DNA from: Anniella stebbinsi
Lineage: Eukaryota; Chordata; Lepidosauria; Squamata; Anniellidae
Length of the DNA: 64,000 bases
Assembly: GCA_029215795.1 (NCBI GenBank)
Contig: JARDYH010000004.1
Location: forward strand, 218,978,017 to 219,042,016
Direction: 5' to 3'
Within the stretch, counting starts at the first letter, position 1. Each line of letters opens with the position of its first letter. The notes below the pieces were generated by a model that was not told the origin of the DNA, ran no database searches, and saw only the letters and a list, made by a program, of their open reading frames with translations. Of this stretch, positions 56,030-64,000 are shown piece after piece. A program made the translations under genes and the position numbers.

Positions 56030-56430
56030 TAAGGTGACCATATGAAAAGGAGGACAGGGCTCCTGTATCTTTAACTGTTGCATAGAAAAGGAAATTTCAG
56101 CCAGTGTCATTGATATTTATTTAATTTATTTATTTATTACATTTGTATACCGCCCCATAGCCGAAGCTCTCTGGGCGGTTTACGTATGATATACATACAT
56201 GCAGCAACTGGTGAAATTCTTGCTTCATCTCAACAGTTAAAGCCACAGGAGCTATACTAGAGTGGTCAGATACAAAAGAGAGCAGGGCTCCTGCGGCTTT
56301 AACTGTTGTGATGAAGAGGGAATTTCACCAGATGCTGCATAATATACAAATGACACCTGCTGAAATCCCCTTTTCTGTACAACTGTTAAAGATACAGGAG
56401 CCCTGTCCTTCTTTTCATATGGTCACCCTA
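56030..56430. mobile_element. Family A hairpin element interrupted by a LINE tail
   Basis: Two-arm copy with perfect duplication ACTTTAAA at 56022-56029 and 56431-56438. The first arm is interrupted by the ~90-bp LINE 3' piece at 56112-56192, so the total length is 401 rather than ~320. Confidence 0.9.
56112..56192 (-). mobile_element. L2-type LINE 3' tail inserted in a hairpin element
   Basis: TTTATTTATTTATTACATTT and TACCGCCCCATAGCCGAAGC are the reverse complement of the LINE end at 21600-21650. Flanks TGATAT on both sides (56110-56115 region and 56207-56212 region) suggest its own target duplication. Confidence 0.75.
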
Positions 56431-56449
56431 ACTTTAAATAAAAATTAAA

Positions 56450-56655
56450 TACATCTCACTATAGAGGTGAAGGCTGTGACCAGTTGACCCCCTGATCAGT
56501 CTACTATCCACATGCTGTTGATGGTCAACTTCAAGCCCCTCCTCTCTCTTCTTACTGTTCATTATCTTTAAGCCAGAGTTGGACTGGACAGCTTTTCAAA
56601 CAGAGGGTGCCTTCAAACAGAGGACTGTCCTCTGTAAAGAGGAATGCTTGGTCAC
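56450..56655 (+). repeat. Unclassified repeat shared with 46780-47010
   Basis: CATCTCACTATAGAGGTGAA, GGCTGTGACCAGTTGACCCC, AACAGAGGACTGTCCTCTGT. It is adjacent to the right end of the hairpin element. Confidence 0.55.
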
Positions 56656-56875
56656 CCTTCCCACAGTCTTCCCAGAAACATACATGTGCCAAGAACTCAC
56701 CTTTCCAGCTCTACATGATTACATCAACTTGCTTTCCTCATGTGTTACAGATTTCCTAAGACTGTCAAAATGTGAAAAGACAAGGGGCAGGCATATATTT
56801 CCCTAAAGGTGGTGAATAGAGTTAAATGAGACTTTCCATGATGGGAGGTGGGGGGGGAAGGGTGAGTTACAGCAT

Positions 56876-57000
56876 GGGTGGGCTACTTGTGGTCCTCCAA
56901 ATGTTTTGGCCTTCAAATCCCATCATCCTTTACCATTGGCTATGCTGGCTAGGGCTGATGGAAGTTGTAGGCCAAAACATCTGGAGGACCACACATGTCC
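56876..57000. repeat. Family C palindromic repeat, most complete hairpin
   Basis: GTGGTCCTCCAAATGTTTTG on the left pairs with CAAAACATCTGGAGGACCAC on the right, with the centre CTATGCTGGCTAGGGCTGAT. It shows that the family is a fold-back element. Confidence 0.8.
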
Positions 57001-58650
57001 CCATGCCTGGGGTGTTTGGAACCTGTGTGGTAACCATAGTTTGGCAACAGAAATATATTAAGTCAGAAGAGAAAACAAAGCTCTCACAGGACGTCTTTGG
57101 GGTAGGGGAAGCCATGAGGCCTGGTGGTTGATATAAACAGTGTTTGGGCAGCATCCTGGCCCATAGTAGGGTGTAGGTTGAGATCATAACAGGAGAAACA
57201 AAGGCACCAAAAGGTAGCGTACCTCCAGCATTAGCCCAGAAGTAGTTTGTGTTAGAAACTCTTTGAACATCCCAAAGTGCTCCTCCTTATTCTATGTACC
57301 AGTCCTCACTTGATTCACTCATAATTGGGCTTTTAGAATTGTGTAGTCAAGGAATGAGGAACTGAATTGACCTGGTCAACATTGGGGGCTTCTAAAGTTA
57401 TGTTCCTAATAATTCTTATTGTGCGCCATGAAGAGCTCTGTGTTAGAGGTAGATATCTCTGTGGTTGGTCCACCAGAGAGTAAAGGCGAAGCCAGGAAGT
57501 GTGATAAGGGAGGACCTACAAGCCCAAGACTTACTCCTCTACAGGCACAATCTAAGTGCTAGTTCAAACATGGCCCTAGGAAGAAAACAAATACCACATT
57601 TTTCTTTATTGTTTTATCTCTCCATCCAACTCTGGCTACTTCATGAGGGAGGGGATGTCTAGATATTGCAGTTTTTCTAGCCATAAACTCTAGAGAAACA
57701 CATTGCTGAGATTTCTAACATTACTCTAGTTTAACTGGTGGATCCCAACAGAGTATTAACAGTGGCTACATCCAGTACAACAGATGCCTGTTGTGAAGGT
57801 CATTTTCCCTTTTCTAATCTATGTCTGGCCATCCAGGCTAGAACAAAAGGATGAAAAACTATTGATGTGATCTTGTCTGAGGCTACTGAAGCAAGTCCTC
57901 TGTTTCCTGCCAAGATCTGTGTCAACCAGAAGAGCAAATCCTTTGTCTCTTGGGACATTAATTTTGCTCAGCTGCCTTTGCAATCAATGAGAAAAGAATT
58001 ATTAAACTAAGATGGTATGCTGAAAATGCCACTGTAAATTGTGTTTTTGTACAAGCTGGGAACATCAGCAAGTCAGACCATTTCTTGCTAACAGATATTC
58101 CAATTAAGTTTATTAGTGTATTGTTAAATCCCCAGATTGTCATGTGACATGGCATAGGTGAGATTGTATCTAGAAGGGTCTCAAGTCTTACCAAAAGGTT
58201 TTAAGAAGATTAGAAGCATTGAAGGAACTTTCTCTTTATTAGAATGCATGCTCTATGGCACGGACTTTTCCTACCCTGAATTCCAAACTTCTTCAAGAAA
58301 GCAATGTACATCTTGCAACCAATGCCTACTAGTGCATGACTCTGCCTTCTTTAGCTGTGCATTCATCTCCTTGCCTTGTTTTAAATCCATTCGCTGTGTT
58401 TAGTGCAACCTCCATTTCTCAGTTCTTCAGTTTCTTCTCTCTTAAGTCCTTCCTCCAGATCCCGCATGTTTTCTGAGCTACTCAGCCTAACCACACTTTG
58501 CTTGCTGCTTCATTATTATCTGACTCTTGGGGCACTTCCAGACAGACACCTCCCAGTGCTACCAATCTAAAGACATTTTCTTGTTGGAAAAAGCCCCTCT
58601 GCTACAATAATACAAACGTTAAAGTTACTTCACAGATGAGGGCCTTGCGA
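57001..58650. other. FGF5 intron 2, nothing recognised
   Basis: About 1.6 kb with no feature I can support. Confidence 0.45.
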
Positions 58651-58654
58651 AAGG

Positions 58655-58745
58655 AAAAGCCATATTAAGGGCTACTAGGCTATCAGTGGTTACTAGTCAT
58701 GAGGACTAGATATTATCTCCAGGATCAAAGACAGTATAACCCTGG
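58655..58745 (+). mobile_element. CR1/L3-like LINE fragment
   Basis: AAGGGCTACTAGGCTATCAG and GGTTACTAGTCATGAGGACT correspond to the region around the ORF2 stop of the family copy at 35770. Confidence 0.5.
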
Positions 58746-58870
58746 ATACTAGGGCTTGGAATGTGGGCTGTGTAAGTAAGAGGAGAGAGTAAAATGTGAG
58801 TTGGAAAGGGAAGGAGGTGCGAGAGAAGAGGAGGAGGCAGCAAGAGAGGGAAAGAGGAGAGCTGAGAACT

Positions 58871-59189
58871 AGGCTGACCATCTGAAAAGGAGGACAAGGC
58901 TCCTGTAACTTTAACAGTTGTAGAGAAAAGGGAATTTCAGTCAGTGTCATTTGTATGCAATTAGTTCCTGGTGAAATTCCCTCTTCATCACAGCAGTTAA
59001 AGTTGCAGGCACTATACTAGAGTGACCATATACAAAAGAAGGCAGGGCCCCTGCAACTTTAACTGTTGTGGTGAAGAGGGAATTTCACCAGGAACTAATT
59101 GCATACAAATGACACTGGCTGAAATCCCCTTTTCTCTACAATTGTTAAAGTTACAGGAGCCCTGTCCTCCTTTTCAGATGGTCAGCCTA
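58871..59189. mobile_element. Family A hAT-like hairpin element
   Basis: Two-arm copy, AGGCTGACCATCTG to CAGATGGTCAGCCTA, with flanks TGAGAACT and TGAGAACA (7 of 8). Confidence 0.9.
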
Positions 59190-59341
59190 TGAGAACAGAA
59201 TGCAGAGATACCAGCAGTGTGGTGAAGAAGAGAAAGAGACAGATAAAGCAGCCATCAGCTAGAAGAAGAGTGAACCACCACAACAGAGACTGGCAACAAA
59301 AGACTAAAGGAACTGGACAAGCAACTGTTGTTGATCTAGCT

Positions 59342-59661
59342 TAGGGTGACCATATGGAAAGGAGGACCGGGCTCCTGTATCTTTAACAGTTGCATTGAAA
59401 AGGGAATTTCAGCAGGTATCATTGTTATGCATGCAGCACCTGGTGAGATTCCCTCTTCATCACAACAGTTAAAGCTGCAGGAACTATACTAGAGTGACCA
59501 GATACAAACGAGGGCAGGGCTCCTGCAGCTATAACTGTTGTGATGAAGAGGGGATTTCACCAGGTGCTGCATGCATACCAATGGCGCCTGCTGAAATTCC
59601 CTTTTCTATGCAACTGTTAAAGATACAGGGGCCCCGTCCTCCTTTTCATGTGGTCACCCTA
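59342..59661. mobile_element. Family A hAT-like hairpin element
   Basis: Two-arm copy of the ATGCAGCACCTGG subtype. Flanks ATCTAGCT and TTCTAGCT match, with two extra bases at the right junction. Confidence 0.88.
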
Positions 59662-59879
59662 AATTCTAGCTATAGTAACACCACACTTTAGCGAACTGTG
59701 GACTAAAGTTGGAGTTGTTCATATTTGCTTTATAGTTCTATTAATCATTTTCTTAATAGTGTTATTTACCAAACATTCTAAAGTTCAGCAAGTAGTGCTA
59801 AATGTCTATGTTGTTTGTCTCTGTAGTGACTGCAACCTCCCCCTCCTCATCCTAGTTATAGAAACCTGAAACGTCACAC

Positions 59880-60025
59880 TAGCTGCTGGAGAACATGAGC
59901 AGAAGGATGCTATTGCACTCATGTCCTATTGTGGGCTTCCCACAGGCATCTGGCTGGCCCCTGTGCAAACAGAATGCTGGACTACGTAGCCTCTTGTTTG
60001 ATCCAGCAATTCCTCTTCTGACATT
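59880..60025 (+). mobile_element. CR1/L3-like LINE 3' end fragment
   Basis: GATGCTATTGCACTCATGTC, GAATGCTGGACTACGTAGCC and TTGATCCAGCAATTCCTCTT. Diverged sense copy of the family. Confidence 0.7.
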
Positions 60026-61231
60026 AACAACAGTATGGCAATTTACAGCCTAATCCTATGCATGTTTAGTCAGATGTATTCTGAGTATATCTGGGTGTAT
60101 CCAGATTTAATCATACTTAGAGTACATCCATTGAAATAATTTAGTATAGTGAAATCTGTATCTAACGATTTACTCGCTTCTATGTATGCACAAGATTTTA
60201 GCTTTAAACATACGAAGTGTGTGTGTGTGTTTAAGAATGAAAATGGAGCCATCTGTGCAGGGAACTGATAATTGCCTGGATTAATGTTGCTTCTGAATTT
60301 CGTTTCCTTATTGAAAATAAACAGCTTTATAATTTAATTAAATCACCACCTAAATGAAAGGCCAAAACTCAGATAAGGAAGGGAAACCTATCAGAGCCCA
60401 CCAAATTGCTCCCCCCCCCACACCAATAATGGGGGGACCTCGTTTTATCTCTAGTTCAGCTAGAAGTAATCAAAATGTTGATATCAAAGTGCTTCCGTGA
60501 GTGACAGGCACAGCACTCGCTTGTTCCTCCTCGAACTCATTAGCCCACGAAATAACTTCATCCTGCCAAAGCAGGAAAGATAGAACAACAGATGCTGTTT
60601 TTGTATTATCGGCATTATTTAGCCCAGTGATCTTTAGATGTTTGGCTCGGGTTTCGACTACTTTCTTGTACTGCTTTGGCTGAAAAATTGCAGGTCCTAA
60701 CCTTTCAAGCAGACCTGTCTCAACCCCCATGTCCCTCTATAACACCACATCTTGCTCATAGCAATTAACTGGAACCAAGGAAGGGGCTTAATTTAATTTT
60801 GGCTGCCACTGAATCATAAGTCAAAGCTTTAAGATGTAATAGCAAAATGATTTCAGATTGATAGGGAGGAGAAAAAAGAAAACAGCTCCTATTCAAACAG
60901 CCATTGGGCATGCTATAGTTCAGGCTCTGGTAAAGCCAGCCTGAAATGGTAGAAAAGTCAGATCTAAACCATTAAAAGCAGACCATACAATACCCTAAAG
61001 GTTAATTAAAATAAACTTTGCAGAACCAGAGCTACCAAGCCAGGCTTGCATGCCAGATAGCTTTTAATGTCTTGCAAGCAGACCTTAAATCTTTTGCCAG
61101 CAATCTAAGCAAGAGATAACCAAACTCAGAGGGGAATTTACAAATGCAGTGTGATGACATAAAACCAACTCAGTCTGAAAGCAGGACAAAGCAAAGCAGC
61201 ATTCATAATGCATTTGCTTCTAGCATGTATT
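60026..61231. other. FGF5 intron 2, with one unidentified open frame
   Basis: A short GT run (60220-60230) and a C-run (60411-60419) are present. The minus-strand frame 60470-60730 (86 codons) encodes a protein-like peptide including ITGLNNADNTKTASVVLSFL and SWANEFEEEQ, but I recognise no family and no splice sites support it. Confidence 0.3.
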
Positions 61232-61392
61232 TAAGGGTGAACCTATGAAAAGGAGGACAGGGCTCCTGTATCTTTAACAGTTGTATAGAAAAGGGAATTT
61301 CTGCAGGTGTCATGCAGTACCTGGTGAAATTCCCTTTTCTATACAACTGTTAGATACAGGAGCCCTGTCCTCCTTTCCATGTGGTCACCCTA
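61232..61392. mobile_element. Family A element, single-arm form, downstream of FGF5 exon 2
   Basis: About 160 bp, from TAAGGGTGAACCTATG to CCATGTGGTCACCCTA, with a shortened centre (GTGTCATGCAGTACCTGGTG). No clear duplication. Confidence 0.8.
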
Positions 61393-61559
61393 CAATACTT
61401 GCATGGCTTGTACAAGTAGAAAGTTTGTTCAGGCACTTGCCCAGGAGACAGTTTAGTAAACCCACCAAGTATCTGGCCATCTTTGCATCCCTGAGTCTTC
61501 TGTCCTGCAGTCTTGTTTCATATGGAGCCCCAGTAAGGTCGGAGGACCTGCACAAACTG

Positions 61560-61865
61560 AAAGGATGCTCCAAGAATCCCTTGTAATGGTCAAGGATGCT
61601 CATGCAGCTTTGATAGGCCTGATGTGCGTTGAGCCCACTTTGCCTTTGGCCTCAACACCCACTGAAATGCAGTCCCCGAGAACTTCTCCAAAATGCAATT
61701 CGGTTCCTGAGCTGAAAGAGGACCTTCTCTTCTGCCGCTCCCAGACTGTGGAATGGCCTGCCGGGAGAGATTCATCAACTTAACACTCTCTCTGAGTTTA
61801 AGAAAGCCATAAAGACTGATCTCTTCCGGCAGGCCTTCCCAGTCGAATTTTAAGATGTCTGTTAT
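61560..61865 (+). pseudogene. L2-type LINE C-terminus and 3' end
   Basis: The frame around 61735-61850 reads RSQTVEWPAGRDSS, then LSEFKKAIKTDLFRQAFP, the typical L2 ORF2 C-terminus. An ATT-rich tail follows. It is dead and 5'-truncated. Confidence 0.8.
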
Positions 61866-61874
61866 TTTAATAAT

Positions 61875-61895
61875 GTATTATTATTATTATTATTA

Positions 61896-61955
<60 letters not shown>
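61875..61955. repeat. (ATT)n microsatellite, LINE tail
   Basis: About 26 ATT units with one interruption near 61895. Confidence 0.9.
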
Positions 61956-62218
61956 GGTTCCACACTTCTGCTGTACGTGGTTGGTAGGTTATATTCAGCA
62001 TGCTGGGTCAAAGGATGAAATATTTAAGGTCAAAGGGAGACATCTCATTCTTCCCCTCCTGAATTTTCGTCAGTATGTGCAGGTCTGCGGAATCAAATCT
62101 CATGATGCGCTATGATGTTGCTGCAATGTTGTCTCCCTCCCTCCCGCAGCGCCCCACCCTGCAACATTTCAACATAATCTGGAAATGCAGGTTTTCATCG
62201 TTTGTTCATTTTACTTAC

Positions 62219-62322
62219 ACTTGCGTGGAGTTTTCCTTTTTTTGACATCGCTAAAAATTTGTTGCTGAAAACTCCTCGTATTCCTACAATCCCTTGAGAC
62301 ACAGCAAATATTTCCAAAATAC
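62219..62322 (-). CDS. FGF5: FGF5 exon 2 (internal coding exon)
   Basis: The exon is exactly 104 bp, the usual length of the second exon of FGF5-type genes. After two bases of a split serine codon it encodes [20 protein letters not shown], then [14 protein letters not shown]. This is the first half of the FGF beta-trefoil core and carries the G-x-L-x-A start of the FGF signature. The acceptor CCTAG lies at 62323-62327 and the consensus donor GTAAGT at 62213-62218. Phase 0 at the donor joins to AKFTDD in the last exon. In mammals a short isoform skips this exon (FGF5S). Exon 1, with the signal peptide, is not seen within the 1.7 kb to the right edge. Copies of the family A hairpin element flank the exon on both sides, about 0.8-0.9 kb away. 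Confidence 0.97.
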
Positions 62323-63251
62323 CTAGGATGACAGAAATCCCAAAATAAAACACAATTAGTTTTTCATAGCATTGCAAAGAAGAAGGGGGGGGGGAAAGAA
62401 GAGAGAAGGAAATCTTATGCATTGTCTTTCCTTTAAACAAAAGAGAAAGGAAGAAAAACATCCCCAGCTTTGTCATTTTAGGCTTAACCAGTGATTTCAT
62501 GGTCGATTGCTTCTTGCTTGCTGCTTGGGTTATCTAAATATACATTTATTTATAGACGTCCTGAGTTTTTAAAGGACACGACTGATGCAGGATGGGGACG
62601 AGTAAGATTTAATGGCTGTTTCCATGGGGTTGGCCAATTGCCTCCATGGGAAGATAACAGTAAAAGCATCATGGAGGGGGAGAAAGAAATAGCCTTCAAA
62701 TCAGAAAGGGTAATTTGAACCAGGATCCCCCCCACCCCAAGGTTGAATCCTGCACCCTGTGACCTCAATCCTGAAAAAACAGTTTTCAATGGCCGGACTT
62801 AATTCTGGGGAAAGTGAAGTAATTATATAGATGAGAGGGCCTCTGAAGATATGCAGAGTGCATTTCTCTTACCAGCAAATAGCCATGGCTGTCTCAATGC
62901 ATACCACTTTAGACCTCACAGGGCCTAGCTGCATTGCACAGTGCCTGGAAAAGCAGCAATGGCTCTACTGGTCTCCAAGTATACTTCTGGCAATGAAGAG
63001 GCTTCCCCATGAACATTTGAAAACTGTATCTGAACTGGGTCAGGTGCATCTGAAGAAGCAAGCCAGGTCCAATTCAGAAACTAGTGACCACAGAGCTTCA
63101 TCATACCGGGGCGGTGGATCACATTTGCTTACCAATGCTTTTCCACCTTTGTGTTTGTCCCTCATTACTTCCTCTTTTGAAAGAGGAAGTAAACAATGTG
63201 CACATAGCCTATTCAGTGGGCCATTTTGATTGCGCTGCTTCTCCTGCACAC
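62323..63251. other. FGF5 intron 1, nothing recognised
   Basis: A G-run near 62385-62394 and no repeat that I can name. No exon 1 coding sequence. Confidence 0.45.
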
Positions 63252-63689
63252 AGCACATATGAAAAGTAGGACAGGGCTTCTGTGTCTTTAGCAGTTGCAT
63301 TGAAAAGGGAATTTCAGCCGGTGTCATTTGCATGCATGCAGCCCCTGGTGAAATTCCCTCTTCATCACAACAGCTAAAGCTGTAGGAGCCCTGCCCTCTT
63401 TTGTATCTGCTCACTCTACAAGAGAGGGCAAGGCTCCTGGAGCTTTAACTGTTGTAATGAAGAGGGAATTCCCTCTTCATCACAACAGCTAAAGCTGTAG
63501 GAGCCCTGCCCTCTTTTGTATCTGCTCACTCTACAAGAGAGGGCAAGGCTCCTGGAGCTTTAACTGTTGTGATAAAGAGGGAATTTCACCAGGTGCTGCA
63601 TGCATACAAATCACAGCTGCTGAAATTCCCTTTTCAATACAACTGTTAAAGATACAGGAGCCCTGTCCTCCTTTCCATAGGGTCAGCCC
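63252..63689. mobile_element. Family A hairpin element with internal duplication
   Basis: The left end is eroded (CACATATGAAAAGTAGGACA) and the right end is CCATAGGGTCAGCCCA. A segment of about 115 bp (centre GAGCCCTGCCCTCTTTTGTA to GGGCAAGGCTCCTGGAGCTT) occurs twice, at about 63360-63465 and 63473-63580. The element therefore has three or more alternating arms instead of two. Confidence 0.8.
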
Positions 63690-64000
63690 AGTATTATGAA
63701 CTGGAGTGAACAGCTTCATGCAAATCTCAGAACTTGCTGCAGCAACTGGGTGACCGCTTCACTCCAGCCCAGCACCTCTGCACCGCTCAGCACCACTCAC
63801 ACCACTTGTGACAGTGTTGTGCGGATGTGGTAAATAATTGATATTTTATTAGCAACCATTGCCCTGCAAGTCAGGCCTGGGGCCATTCATCCAGGAAAGC
63901 GAAGGGGTGGGGGTGGGGGGTTGGTAGAGTCCAAATAGACCTGCCAAAGGATAGTGTGGGGCATCACCTCCTTCTCCCCACAACCCCCCTAAGTGGAGGC
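63690..64000. other. Right edge, FGF5 intron 1
   Basis: A G-rich patch is present at 63904-63921. No FGF5 exon 1 sequence is recognisable. Confidence 0.45.

Noticed and set aside
61855..62115. Open frame with poly-isoleucine
   Set aside because: It is the translation of the (ATT)n tract.
63690..64000. Search for FGF5 exon 1 at the right edge
   Set aside because: No sequence resembling the FGF5 N-terminal region or signal peptide is seen, so the exon must be outside the window.

Overview
This window is vertebrate nuclear DNA, most likely from a squamate reptile. The support is two intron-split vertebrate genes together with many CR1 and L2 LINE 3' ends, tRNA-derived CORE-type SINEs, a MIR-like SINE and very many hAT-type miniature transposons. 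The species cannot be fixed from the sequence. No prokaryotic genes, rRNA, functional tRNA or CRISPR array is visible. Nearly all short open frames here are noise or transposon sequence.

Genes. Both recognised genes read on the minus strand. FGF5 (fibroblast growth factor 5) is represented by its internal exon 2 (62219-62322) and the coding part of its last exon 3 (51050-51403), separated by a 10.8 kb intron. Exon 1 is not visible and probably lies beyond 64000. About 18 kb downstream is the start of CFAP299 (the C4orf22 cilia/flagella-associated protein). Its exon 1 (32837-32947) sits at the edge of a CpG-rich promoter (about 32880-33330), and exon 2 is at 19573-19703. Later exons are not seen and are probably below position 1. 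The order FGF5 then CFAP299, same strand, is also the human 4q21 order, so synteny supports both calls. The genes are unrelated in function: one encodes a secreted growth factor, the other a ciliary protein.

Repeats. Four element groups dominate. Family A is a hairpin element of about 320 bp with TAGGGTGACCA-type ends and 8-bp target duplications (18 copies, including ~170-bp single-arm forms), concentrated at 42.6-44.1 kb and within FGF5 intron 2. Family B is a ~350-bp CpG-rich element packed with ATGCGCAT palindromes (4 copies: 471, 5174, 8061 and 26864). Family C is a palindromic repeat containing ACAACTCCCATCA. The fourth group is LINE debris: CR1, a CR1/L3-like family ending in the peptide DGFKRGLDKFL, L2, and one fairly well preserved non-LTR reverse transcriptase at 44958-46672. 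A single GC-rich 830-bp element (52344-53173) in FGF5 intron 2 has family A-like ends and a perfect 8-bp target duplication. It carries a large inverted repeat with two ETS/CRE-type promoter motifs and a G-quadruplex-prone tail.

Layout. 1-19.5 kb: CFAP299 intron 2 or beyond, repeats only. 19.6-32.9 kb: CFAP299 exons 2 and 1 with intron 1. 32.9-33.3 kb: promoter. 33.3-51 kb: intergenic, repeat-rich. 51-62.3 kb: FGF5 exons 3 and 2 with intron 2. 62.3-64 kb: FGF5 intron 1.
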